NCBI GenBank assembly: GCA_039583875.1
Contig: CM077166.1
Span: forward strand, 86,736,564 to 86,800,563
Direction of reading: 5' to 3'
Origin: Platanthera guangdongensis
Lineage: Eukaryota; Streptophyta; Magnoliopsida; Asparagales; Orchidaceae
Length of the DNA: 64,000 nucleotides
In this document: one piece after another, positions 31,489 through 41,882 of the stretch
Layout: each line of letters begins with the position of its first letter
Numbering within the stretch: position 1 is the first letter of the stretch
Notes under the pieces: generated by a model
What the model was told of the DNA's origin: nothing
Seen by the model: the letters and a program-made list of their open reading frames with translations, nothing else
The model's database searches: none
Translations under genes and position numbers: made by a program

Positions 31489-33068
31489 TTACCTTACCTT
31501 AGGAACCCAAATCATATTGGGTCCTAGGTTCCTGTTAGCATAAGCACTCGACTGCCTTCCCCCAGAAAACCTGTCAGGAAGACTACCTCTGTCCCGTGAA
31601 TGTGGATAAGCCCTTGCCTTTTGCACAGAGGGGTTGTGCCAACAGTCGATGGCAAAGTGTCCCACTTCGCCACAGCACCAACATGGGTGAATGTTGTATC
31701 GTCGTTTCCGACCTGATCTAGTGATTGAGGTAGTCACGGTCCTAGGTCTAAACGGGATAGAGCATGAACTCCTCACAAAATTTCCTCTTCCATCGTGATA
31801 CGTGGAAGGGTGGAAGGAATGCATGTTGTGAGCGTCATGAGGCCGGGAAGGTGGTGCCATTCTTTCAGGCAACCCCCTTCCTGAGGCCCCATGAAAACTT
31901 ACACCATGACTTCTATCCTCCCTATCCTGTGTCCTCGGGTGGTGAGAAGTCTTCTGTGAGCTGGGACATGCAGATTCACACCGATTTGAGGCAGTGGCAG
32001 TGAATACAAAGGGCTCAGAATGAGCCTTAGGTATTCTCTCATGGGTGGCCACGACGGCCCTTGCACTCCGGGTGTCTCCACATGGGGACAAATCACCCTT
32101 GCAGTGACCACGACTATTCCTGTCGTCATACCTGAAGGCATGATGAGTTGCCTTCCTGCTTGGAGTGGGGGGTCGGAATACCGTTTCCCCATTTCTCCAC
32201 GAATTGATAATCCGGGCGATCCACCCGTTTTCTTGCTTTCTCTTTATAGCATCATCTTTGGAAAAGTTTGATACTATTCATTTCTCATTCTCTAGACTAC
32301 TCTCCAGAGCTGAGATCTTAGAGTCCTTGACCTTGTTGGACGCCAATTGGAGAACCAACAAGATCTTCAGTCGAGCAATCTCTTGAGCTTGCTCCTCAGC
32401 AAGTAGGTTGCTTTTCTGAAGGGCTCTCTTTAGGGAATCAGAATTTTCTGAAGGAAAGCAGTTCCTGTCTTCAGAAACTTCAAGAGATATGGGGCAGGAT
32501 GAAGAAGTTACCTGCTCTTCTGTGTTATTGTCATTAGAGCCAGTGACCATTGTTTCATCCTCATCAGAGCTGCTTTCCTCACTGGCCTCTTCAGTCTCTG
32601 ACACGGACACTGGAGATCTGATGTTGTCCGAGAGATCCATGCCTTCATCTTCAGAGGTGAGGACCCCCACATAGGCTTCATCCTCTCGTTGACAACAGAT
32701 TCCAGCTTTCTCTGACCCCCCCCCATCAACTCTGAGATCATCACCCACATAGATTTAGCCGTCCTACATTTTTCCAATCTAGAGCGAGAAGCTCCAGACC
32801 AGATATCCAAGATAATTTGACGAATCCTCTCGTCCAAGTTAAATAGTGACAGTTCTGTCTCTGACATCTCTACGATGCACTTGGGCACTTCGATATTCTT
32901 TCCAGAGCAGGACGTCTTCATAGGAACAAAAGGACCCTCTTCCAGGATGAGAGATGCTCGAGGATCGATGGCCTCCAAGTGACATGACACCCTCATCCTC
33001 CAGACGGGATAATACTCCTTTGTACATGCGGGAAGTGTTAGTGGCGATATCTCATAATCCAGCTCCAT
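31489..33068 (-). pseudogene. gag of Sirevirus E, copy 1
   Basis: ATG at 33068 starts a copia gag N-terminus (KEYYPVWRMRVSCHLEAIDP ... SLFNLDERIRQIILDIWSGASRSRLEKCRTAKSMW). A C-run near 32718-32726, two bases longer than in copy 2, shifts the frame. Then come an acidic Ser/Glu stretch, a coiled-coil (ALQKSNLLAEEQAQEIARLK) and, after another frame change near 32090, the CCHC knuckle CWCCGEVGHFAIDC (about 31650-31690) and the typical Sirevirus gag end NMIWVPK. The middle of the gag domain is deleted in both copies. Confidence 0.8.
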
Positions 33069-33124
33069 GCTTCTGACACCGGTGGCAGGATACTACTCAA
33101 GGTGTTAACCTTTTTGATGAGCAA

Positions 33125-33140
33125 CCTGGCTTTGATACCA
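33125..33140 (-). promoter_or_regulatory. Primer binding site, E copy 1
   Basis: Minus strand TGGTATCAAAGCCAGG, 2 nt from the LTR. Initiator-Met type with one mismatch in the first twelve bases. An identical site is at 40283-40298. Confidence 0.75.
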
Positions 33141-33142
33141 CT

Positions 33143-34784
33143 TGAAAGTCCACCTAGTGTCAACTATGTTCACCTATGGGGGGGGAATAGGTGACGTGCA
33201 GCGCTTTTGCGGAATTTAAATTGTACCTGCACACGAAAATAAAACAACACAGCACAACAGAGTACACAAGCTATTTATAGTGGTTCCCCGACTTGGGTAC
33301 ATCCACTTTCCCCCTTCGACCTATCTCCCAACCAGGGACGACTCGGTCTCTTCTCCAACGGGATTGAAATCCAATCCCTGCACTATCGGAAGGAACCCTT
33401 CCACACGTAGGAGTCAACACTCACACAAACCGGGTTGCACCCAACCCTTACAACACGGAACCAACGTTCCTTTAAAACAAAAGTAAAATATAATGTACAA
33501 GAAATACAAACTACGTGAGGAGACTACGGTGTCCCTCTTCGTTGACGACGTGATCTTGACGTCTTCAAAGAGTCCACAACCTTGGTCTCTCTTGGAGAGG
33601 ATCTCCCCGGAATCGGCGGCGGCAAGATGAGCGGCGGCTAGGTTCACGGGATCGGTGGCAACAACGATGTGAGGCTGCACTTCTTTGTTGATCCAAACTT
33701 CGTAGCGAAGCAAGCTAGGTCTACCAACGGTCACACTAGGATCAATCGTTTCGATCGAATCGGATGGGGAAGATTTTCCCGATCTACAAATCGAGAGACA
33801 AGAGATCTCCGGATAGACACATGAGACGCTAAGCTTAGCTAGGCTTCTGTCGCAGGAGAATCTGGGCGAAACAACGATCAACCGGCGAACACCTTGTCGC
33901 GAGCGGCAGCGGCGGCGGCGGAGCGGAAGCAGCAATTTTAGGGTTCGTCCGTGCTCGCGTATTTCTTATCTGCTTCGCTGTATTTACCGTTCAAAAATAC
34001 CCGAGTATTTATACACTGTAGATACTTATAATATGACCGTTGTGGGTCCCACACGTAGACACCCGAATTCCGGTTCAAAATAGTCCAGCGGCAGAATCCG
34101 GTCCAGCAGCATCCAGAGAAAACGCCAAGTAAAATTCGTCGAGAATCATTGGTGATTCTCGACGAATCGGCGAGAATCAGTTAATGATTCTCGACGATTC
34201 GTCGAGAATCACTAGTGATTCTCGACGATTCACTTGTTGATTCTCAACGAATATAACTTGGTTTTCATGATTTGCTCCACGATGGGTTCGGCGCGAATCA
34301 TTTGTGATTCTCGCCAAATCTTACTTTGCACCATTTTGAGGTAGCCGGAGGGAGTCGGCGAGATTCACTAATGATTCTCGACGATTCGGCGAGAATCACT
34401 AGTGATTCTCGCCGAATCGGCAAGAATCACTTGGTGATTCTCGTCGAATTTTACTTAGACAAATTTTCATCTTTCCACCCAAGAGCTGCCCCTTGACCCA
34501 TCCTTGCTCCTTGTCTTCTCTTGCATAACCATGGCCCTGTACTTGAAAGTAAGTGCACTACAATAGAGAGAGTACACGTAGGCCAACACACTGATCTGCT
34601 CAATGAGGGATTACGTCGTGCAGACCCGTGTATATTGACCTACTGCACCGTGACATTGGTGTGCACTTAGCGTGGAAGAACTGCAAGCACAACTTAAGAA
34701 GTTTCATCAAATACATTGTGAATTGATCTTATCTTGACAGGTGGCTTCCTCAAATCCAGGTGATTGTGGATACAATACCCAACA
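33143..34784 (-). repeat. E LTR 2 (shared central LTR)
   Basis: 1642 bp, TGAAAGTCC...CCCAACA. It serves as 5' LTR of copy 1 and 3' LTR of copy 2. TATAAATA on minus at 34006-34013; hairpin palindromes at 34135-34450 include a perfect 36-bp palindrome at 34383-34418. It has one hairpin more than LTRs 1 and 3. Confidence 0.9.
34135..34450 (-). repeat. GATTCTCG/CGAGAATC palindromes in E LTR 2
   Basis: Same family as 26998-27300, with an extra CGAGAATCACTAGTGATTCT unit near 34203-34226. Confidence 0.88.
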
Positions 34785-35038
34785 ATCTCCCCCTATTTGA
34801 CGAAGCCAAAACCCTACTAGCTAAGATGAATAACACCAATCAAATAATAAAAACAGTATTCAGAAGTTAAACATGCAGCACAAGAGAATATAAGCAACCA
34901 GATCAGGACTTGAGTCATTCACAAATTCAAATATATATACCAATATATATATATACACATATAATCTCAGAATTGTTCATATAATAGCAATAAGCATTTA
35001 ATGTTCTTAAGAGAAAATGACAAGCTATAGATTGTTGA

Positions 35039-37366
35039 CTATTTTTCCTTAGCTAAGTCATCTTTGAGTTTTTGCGCCAAGTACTTCTTCCTTTGCCTCT
35101 CCATGTACTCTTTAGGCTTCGGATAATATCTGGGAGGACGAACTTTATCTGCTGCCGTGTTGTTCCTGAAGAAGATGTTCCTTTTGGCTTCATACGTCTT
35201 ATGCATCTCCCATTCATACTGGCTGTATACCTCCTTTCGATTGATTTCCCCCTGTTCCTGTGGCCAGAAGGTGTCCAAGATGATATTCTTTGAAACTGGA
35301 CTCCACTTTTCATTTCTTACTTCCTCCTCACTCAGTCGAGTTCTCTTTTCAGCCTGTGTCTCCTTGGAGGTCCCTTCTTGAGCTTTTCTCTTCCCCCTGG
35401 CTTTTGCTAGGGCCTCTTGGTCAAACATGCTCATCAGTTTTGCTTTAGAAATTGCCCTAGCATCATCTCCACTCATGGGAACCTCTGCCGCACTTACTCC
35501 CTCAGCAGCACTTACTCCCGCAGCAGCCGTAGAAGTCTCAGGAGCATGAATACCTGCAGGATTGTCAGGCAAAACGACGCCTAACGCACCTAACGCCTGT
35601 TGGAGCATCCACCAGCAGCTTTCATAGACATATTTATTTGACTGTTCGAAGTTTGTGATCATGATTTCTTGAAGCTCAGCCATCTTAGCGATGTATTCCT
35701 TCTCCCCCTTTTTGGCTTCGACTGCTATGGAGTTTGCATAAGAATGCAGTGACTCATCAATATGCTTTGAAGTCCTGGAGAATTCATTGACTAAGGCTTG
35801 CTGATTGGCGTTGAGAGTTACCATATTACCGTCAAACTTTTGAATGTTGTTTGCTACAACATGAGCATTCTGATTTACCACGACAAGAGTGTCGGTGTTC
35901 TTTTTCAACCCGTCCATCAGAAGAGTGACCGCTTGGCCGGCCGCAGTATACTTTTCTTCAAATTTCTTTTCCATCACGTCAAGTTTATGATTGATCTCCA
36001 CCATATTCTTGAGCATGAGATTTTCAGATTCCTTAATCCTTTTCAGCATTTTATTTTGAGCTTTTTCAAAAGAGGTCTTAAGCTCATCCACTATGCCCTG
36101 AATGATATTCACGGTGTGAGTGGCTATATCATCTCGTAGGGGAATATTCTGAGGCACTTCTTGGCCTTGCGCTTCAGCAGAAGCACCTGTAGAGCTAGAC
36201 ACCATCACAGTCTCTAATGGGGGAATGCTGGCAGCCTCTGGATGCTTCTCTGACTCCCCCTCCACTCGTGCACCAATGTTTTCAGGAATGATTTCAGGTG
36301 CGTGCTTGTCAGATGGAGGTTCTATGAGATCCTGAGTCTCCAAGGCTTCTTGTCCCTCATTGCCATCATCCTCTCCTTCATCATCCATGAAATCATCTTC
36401 ATCAGCATCCTCTTCCAACTCTTGGTCAGCAGTCCCCTGTACATCAGCTTCGGCTCCTTGATCGTTTCGGTTCAGGGCCTCCTCATGCTCCAGCACAGCT
36501 TCACTTTCTTCTTGTATTTCGGCCACAGCATCCCTGGCCACCTGGGATATGTCAGCTACGATATCAGTCTGAGTGGGTAGAGGCTCCCCCTCAATTCCTG
36601 CAGTCAAAGTATCAGGAATTTCACTTGGGGTTACTGCTGGAGATACTTCCTGTTGGTCTTCCATGGCAGCCTGCCCAATTCGCCTCTCCCATCTGTCAAA
36701 AACACTTGCGTCCATTTTCTTCAGGTAGTGTAGAGGAACACCTGTCCTCATGTCAAACTTGTCTCCATTCAGCTGATTGAGATATAGACTTATGATTCGG
36801 CAAAAGCTCGGAGAGCTCAAGGTGTCCTTTATCTTCTCGAACAGCAACGCCCCCCAATTGAACCTTTTACGGCAGACAATAGCCACCAGGATCTTGAACA
36901 TATCCGCAGAGATATGTTCATGAGATCCTGGCTTGCAGATGAGTACCTTTCCAATTATGTCAGACAGAAGCTTCCCTTCTTCATTCATATCCTTGCGCTT
37001 GATCGATCGAGTTCCTTGTGGGAGACCGCAGAATAAGAGAGTCCTGGTCTTGTCTTCATCCTCCAGATAGTCCTCGTGCTCCGAGCTAGAGAGCTGCAGG
37101 AAGCGAGTCAGCTTGCTGGCAGACATCTTGACCTTTGCCCCAGCCACCTTGCTTTTGATTAGAGAGTCGCCATTCCGGAGTCTTGCGGTAGCGAAGAACT
37201 CCAGCACCTCTTTGTCCAGGATTTTGCACGGGTGCTCCAGGACGAAAGATAGCCCAGCCTCTTCCAGCATCAGAATGATGTTTCTGAATTCGTCAGAGGC
37301 GTGAGAGAACCCAGTTTGAACAAGCTCGCAACCAGTGACCAACCCAACAGTTGTCCTTGGAGCCAT
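35039..37366 (-). CDS. ORF3 of Sirevirus E, copy 2, intact (775 aa)
   Basis: Complete frame from ATG 37366 to the stop at 35039-35041. Residues about 1-245 form the globular part found in ORF3 of A and C (FLQLS..EHEDYL ... LLSDIIGKVLICKPGSHEHISADMFKILVAIVCRKRFNWGALLFEKIK ... RIISLYLNQ), which I recall as the family annotated 'putative plant transposon protein'. About 270-400 is acidic (EEDADEDDFMDDEGEDD). About 405-560 is a long coiled coil (DELKTSFEKAQNKMLKRIKESENLMLKN ...). The C-terminus is basic and carries KWSPVSKNIIL and RYYPKPKEYMERQRKK, shared with D. No signal peptide or convincing membrane segment is visible, so 'env' is not supported. Seven nt before the ATG is TTCTCTCCCTAG, a 3' splice-site match. 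It is the only undamaged ORF3 here. Confidence 0.9.
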   Translation of the reverse strand: MAPRTTVGLVTGCELVQTGFSHASDEFRNIILMLEEAGLSFVLEHPCKILDKEVLEFFATARLRNGDSLIKSKVAGAKVKMSASKLTRFLQLSSSEHEDYLEDEDKTRTLLFCGLPQGTRSIKRKDMNEEGKLLSDIIGKVLICKPGSHEHISADMFKILVAIVCRKRFNWGALLFEKIKDTLSSPSFCRIISLYLNQLNGDKFDMRTGVPLHYLKKMDASVFDRWERRIGQAAMEDQQEVSPAVTPSEIPDTLTAGIEGEPLPTQTDIVADISQVARDAVAEIQEESEAVLEHEEALNRNDQGAEADVQGTADQELEEDADEDDFMDDEGEDDGNEGQEALETQDLIEPPSDKHAPEIIPENIGARVEGESEKHPEAASIPPLETVMVSSSTGASAEAQGQEVPQNIPLRDDIATHTVNIIQGIVDELKTSFEKAQNKMLKRIKESENLMLKNMVEINHKLDVMEKKFEEKYTAAGQAVTLLMDGLKKNTDTLVVVNQNAHVVANNIQKFDGNMVTLNANQQALVNEFSRTSKHIDESLHSYANSIAVEAKKGEKEYIAKMAELQEIMITNFEQSNKYVYESCWWMLQQALGALGVVLPDNPAGIHAPETSTAAAGVSAAEGVSAAEVPMSGDDARAISKAKLMSMFDQEALAKARGKRKAQEGTSKETQAEKRTRLSEEEVRNEKWSPVSKNIILDTFWPQEQGEINRKEVYSQYEWEMHKTYEAKRNIFFRNNTAADKVRPPRYYPKPKEYMERQRKKYLAQKLKDDLAKEK

Positions 37367-38648
37367 TACAGATCTAGGGAGAGAAGCCCTATTCTACGCT
37401 TAATCGAAAATCAAAAAGGATGCGACACTAGCGATCAAGTCCAAGTAAAGGTGAGGGAGGGTTACCTAAAGGTGTAGACGGTGGGTTAGTGCGATGAAGA
37501 CGAGGGACACCCGATGAGTGTACGCGGAGAAATTCCTGGAGGCAAGAATTGAAGCCGGAAGAGCGTCCAAGAACAAGGTGAGCGTCCTGCGGGAAACTTG
37601 CGGTGAGAAGCGATGAGAAGCGATGAAAGGCGAGAAGCAGTGTGCGTCCTGCGGGAAACTTTTCGATTAGGAGAGATTCCAGCGGGAATCGGCGGGATAC
37701 CTTCGATGGAGATCGGTTCGGCGAGCTTTCCTGCAGGAGTCGGCGAGTTTCCGGCGGAGGAGTTGATTCGGCGAGCTTTCCAGCGGGCTTCGGCGAGTCG
37801 GCGGGTAAGGGAAGAGTCGGCGGAAGAGATTTTGCGGGATTTCTGCAGAATGTGAAGAGTCGGCGGGTTTCGGAGAGTTTGCTCCTTCGGCGGGATTCGA
37901 AATGTATAAAGGGTCGGCGGGATTTCTGCTCATTCGACGAGTATTCTGCGGTAAGTTTCCCGTGGAAATGAAAGGTCGGCGGGATTTCTTTGCGTTAACG
38001 ACAGGTTATAATAAGGGTTTAACAAGTTATAACGGGATCCCTTTGCTAAGAATCGGAGGGAATTTGTCTAAGTTGTAATCGAAGGGTTTCTTTGTCTAAG
38101 TTGAAGTCGAAAGATTTCTTTACTAGGAATCTTCAAGTTAAGAGGCATTGCAGCATTTTCGAATTCTTCTGATGTCAAGTCAATTTAAAAATTATAAATA
38201 TATATATATCTTAAAGCCAATCTATTTGGTTTTGAACGGGGCTTTTCCAAACAATTCTTGATGTCAATCGTGAGTTGGCGAGATTCACAATGACTTATCT
38301 TCGTTAACTCTTTATTGATGTATAAAAGGTTTGTATGTATCGAGTTAACCTATCCTTAGATGAGCACACATATAAGTATAAGCATAAGTATAAATGTACA
38401 TATATATAGATATATATGTAAATGTGGATACAATATGACTCAAGTCCTTGAACTGATCAAAAGTACCTGGGATTATGAGAGTTAACCTTTAGTCTCTCTG
38501 ACTATAACATACCAGGTGCTCGATATTAGAATGCTTATGTAGATATCACTTCTGTTATTCCAGATGCATGTTCCAATTTAGTCTTGGAACACCTACTGTC
38601 TAGTTCCCCTCATATTTACGGGAACCTAGACTACCCTGCAAGAAAAAA
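37367..38648 (-). other. gag-ORF3 spacer, E copy 2
   Basis: Near-identical to 30208-31488 (GGCGGG-rich repeat at 37580-37990, AT-rich 38150-38440). The acceptor AG is at 37374-37375. No gene seen and no pol remnant. Confidence 0.65.
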
Positions 38649-40226
38649 TTACCTTACCTTAGGAACCCAAATCATATTGGGTCCTAGGTTCCTGTTAGCA
38701 TAAGCACTCGACTGCCTTCCCCCAGAAAACCTGTCAGGAAGACTACCTCTGTCCCGTGAATGTGGATAAGCCCTTGCCTTTGGCACAGAGGGGTTGTGCC
38801 AACAGTCGATGGCAAAGTGTCCCACTTTGCCACAACACCAACATGGGTGAATGTTGTATCGCCGTTTCCGACCTGATCTAGTGACTGAGGTAGTCACGGT
38901 CCTAGGTATAAACGGGATAGAGCATGAACTCCTCACAAAATTTCCTCTTCCATCGTGACACGTGGAAGGGTGGAAGGAATGCATGTTGTGAGCGTCATGA
39001 GACCGGGAAGGTGGTGTCATTCTTTCAGGCAACCCCCTTCCTGAGGCCCCATGAAAACTTACACCATGACTTCTATCCTCCCTATCCTGTGTCCTCGGGT
39101 GGTGAGAAGTCTTCTTTGAGCTGGGACATGCAGATTCACACCGAGTTGAGGCAGTGGCAGTGAATACAAAGGGCTCAGAATGAGACTTAGGTATTCTCTC
39201 ATGGGTGGCCACGACGGCCCTTGCACTGCGGGTGTCTCCACAAGGGGACAGATCACCCTTGCAGTGACCACGACTATTCCTATGGTCATACCTGAAGGCA
39301 TGATGAGTTGCCTTCCTGCTTGGAGCGGGGGGTCGGAATACCGTTTCCCCATTTCTCCACGAATTGATAATCCTGGAGATCCACCCGTTTTCTTGCTTTC
39401 TCTTTATAACATCAACTTTGGAAAAGTTTGATACTATTCGTTTCTAATTCTCTAGACTACTCTCCAGAGCTGTGAACTTAGAGTCCTTGACCTTGTTGGA
39501 CGCCATTTGGAGAACCAACAAGATCTTCAGTCGAGCAATCTCTTGAGCTTGCTCCTCAGCAAGTAGGTTGCTTTTCTGAAGGGCTATCTTTAGGGAATCA
39601 GAATCTTCTGAAGGAAAGCAGTTCCTGTCTTCAGAAACTTCAAGAGATATGGGGCAGGATGAAGAAGTTACCTGCTCTTATGTGTTATTGTCATTAGAAC
39701 CAGTGACCATTGTTTCATCCTCATCAGAGCTGCTTTCCTCACTGGCCTCTTCAGTCTCTGACACGGACACTGGAGCTCTGATGTTGTCCGAGAGATCCAT
39801 GCCTTCATCTTCAGAGGTGAGGACCCCCACATAGGCTTCATCCTCTCGTTGACAGCAGATTCCAGCTTTCTCTGACCCCCCCATCAACTCTGAGATCATC
39901 ACCCACATAGATTTAGCCGTCCTACATTTTTCCAATCTAGAGCGAGAAGCTCCAGACCAGATATCCAAGATAATTTGACGAATCCTCTCGTCCAAGTTAA
40001 ATAGTGACAGTTCTGTCTCTGACATCGCTGCGATGCACTTGGGCACTTCGATATTCTTTCCAGTGCAGGAGGTCTTCATAGGAACAAAAGGACCCTCTTC
40101 CAGGATGAGAGATGCTCGAGGATCGATGGCCTCCAAGTGACATGACACCCTCATCCTCCAGACGGGATAATACTCCTTTGTACATGCGGGAAGTCTTAGT
40201 GGCGATATCTCATAATCCAGCTCCAT
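38649..40226 (-). pseudogene. gag of Sirevirus E, copy 2
   Basis: As copy 1, but the C-run is two bases shorter (7 C at about 39876-39882), so the N-terminal part stays open to 39678, where an in-frame TAA near 39678-39680 stops it. The second part (39212-38649) holds CCHC CWCCGKVGHFAIDC and ends NMIWVPK. The frame break between them persists in both copies, so it predates the duplication. Confidence 0.8.
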
Positions 40227-40300
40227 GCTTCTGACACCGGTGGCAGGATACTACTCAAGGTGTTAACCTTTTTGATGAGCAACCTGGCTTTGATACCACT

Positions 40301-41882
40301 TGAAAGTCCACCTAGTGTCAACTATGTTCACCTATGGGGGGGGGGGGAATAGGTGACGTGCAGCGCTTTTGCGGAATTTAAATTGTACCTGCACACGAAA
40401 ATAAAACAACACAGCACAACAGAGTACACAAGCTATTTATAGTGGTTCCCCGACTTGGGTACATCCACTTTCCCCCTTCGACCTATCTCCCAACCAGGGA
40501 CGACTCGGTCTCTTCTCCAACGGGATTGAAATCCAATCCCTGCACTATCGGAAGGAACCCTTCAACACGTAGGAGTCAACACTCCCACAAACCGGGTTGC
40601 ACCCAACCCTTACAACACGGAACCAACGTTCCTTTACAACAAAAGTAAAATAGAATGTACAAGAAATACAAACTACGTGAGGAGACTACGATGTCCCTCT
40701 TCGTTGACGACGTGATCTTGACATCTTCAAAGAGTCCACAACCTTGGTCTCTCTTGGAGAGGATCTCCCCGGAATCGGTGGCGGCAAGATGAGCGGCGGC
40801 TAGGTTCACGGGATCGGCGGCAACAACGATGTGAGGCTGCACTTCTTTGTTGATCCAAACTTCATAGCGAAGCAAGCTAGGTCTACCAACGGTCACACTA
40901 TGATCAATCGTCTCGATCGATTCGGATGGGGAAGATTTTCCCGATCTACAAATAGAGAGACAAGAGATCTCCGGATAGACACGTGAGACGCTAAGCTTAG
41001 CTAGGCTTCTGTCGCAGGAGAATCTGGGCGAAACCACGATCAACCGGCGAACACCTTGTCACGAGCGGCAGTGGCGGCGGCGGAGCGGAAGCAGCGATTT
41101 TAGGGTTCGTCCGTGCTCGCGTATTTCTTATCTACTTCGCTGTATTTACTGTTCAAAAATAACCGAGTATTTATACACTGTAGACACTTATAATATGACC
41201 GTTGTGGGTCCCACACGTAGACACCCGAATTCCGGTTCAAAATAGTCCAGCGGCAGAATCCGGTCCAGCAGCATCCAGAGAAAATGCCAAGTAAAATTCG
41301 TCGAGAATCATTGGTGATTCTCGACGAATCGGCGAGAATCATTGGTGATTCTCGACGATTCACTTGTTGATTCTCAACGAATATAACTTGGTTTTCATGA
41401 TCTGCTCCACGATGGGTTCGGCGAGAATCATTTGTGATTCTCGCCGAATCTTACTTGGCACCATTTTGAGGTAGCCGGAGGGAGTCGGCGAGAATCACTA
41501 ATGATTCTCGACGATTCGGCTAGAATCACTAGTGATTCTCGTCGAATTTTACTTAGACGAATTTTCGTCTTTCCACCCAAGAGCTGCCCCTTGACCCATC
41601 CTTGCTCCTTGTCTTCTCTTGCATAACCACGGCCTTATACTTGAAAGTAAGTGCACTCCAATAGAGCGAGTACACGTAGGCCAACACACTGATCTACTCA
41701 ACGAGGGATTACGTCGTGCAGACCCGTATATATTGACCTACTGCACCCTGACATTGGTGTGCACTTAGCGTGGAAGAACTGCAAGCATAACTTAAGAAGT
41801 TTCATCAAATACATTGTGAATTCATCTTAGCTTGACAGGTGGCTTCCTCAAATCCAGGTGATTGTGGATACAATACCCAACA
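40301..41882 (-). repeat. E LTR 3 (5' LTR of the array)
   Basis: 1582 bp, TGAAAGTCC...CCCAACA, then ATGGT. The hairpin cluster (41295-41550) lacks units present in LTRs 1 and 2, which accounts for most of the length difference. TATAAATA on minus at 41168-41175. Confidence 0.9.

Larger units (their letters stand above)
26001..41882 (-). mobile_element. Tandem array of non-autonomous Sirevirus E (3 LTRs, 2 internal regions)
   Basis: LTR 26001-27626, internal 27627-33142, LTR 33143-34784, internal 34785-40300, LTR 40301-41882. Both internal regions are exactly 5516 bp and almost identical. Minus-strand order in each is PBS, gag, spacer, ORF3, polypurine tract. There is no protease, integrase, RT or RNase H. 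The whole array is flanked by ATCGT/ATGGT, so one insertion followed by unequal LTR recombination explains it. It lies at the start codon of A's ORF3. Confidence 0.88.

Noticed and set aside
35039..37366. ORF3 as a true envelope glycoprotein
   Set aside because: No signal peptide, no clear transmembrane segment and no furin-type site seen; an acidic, coiled-coil protein fits the sequence better.
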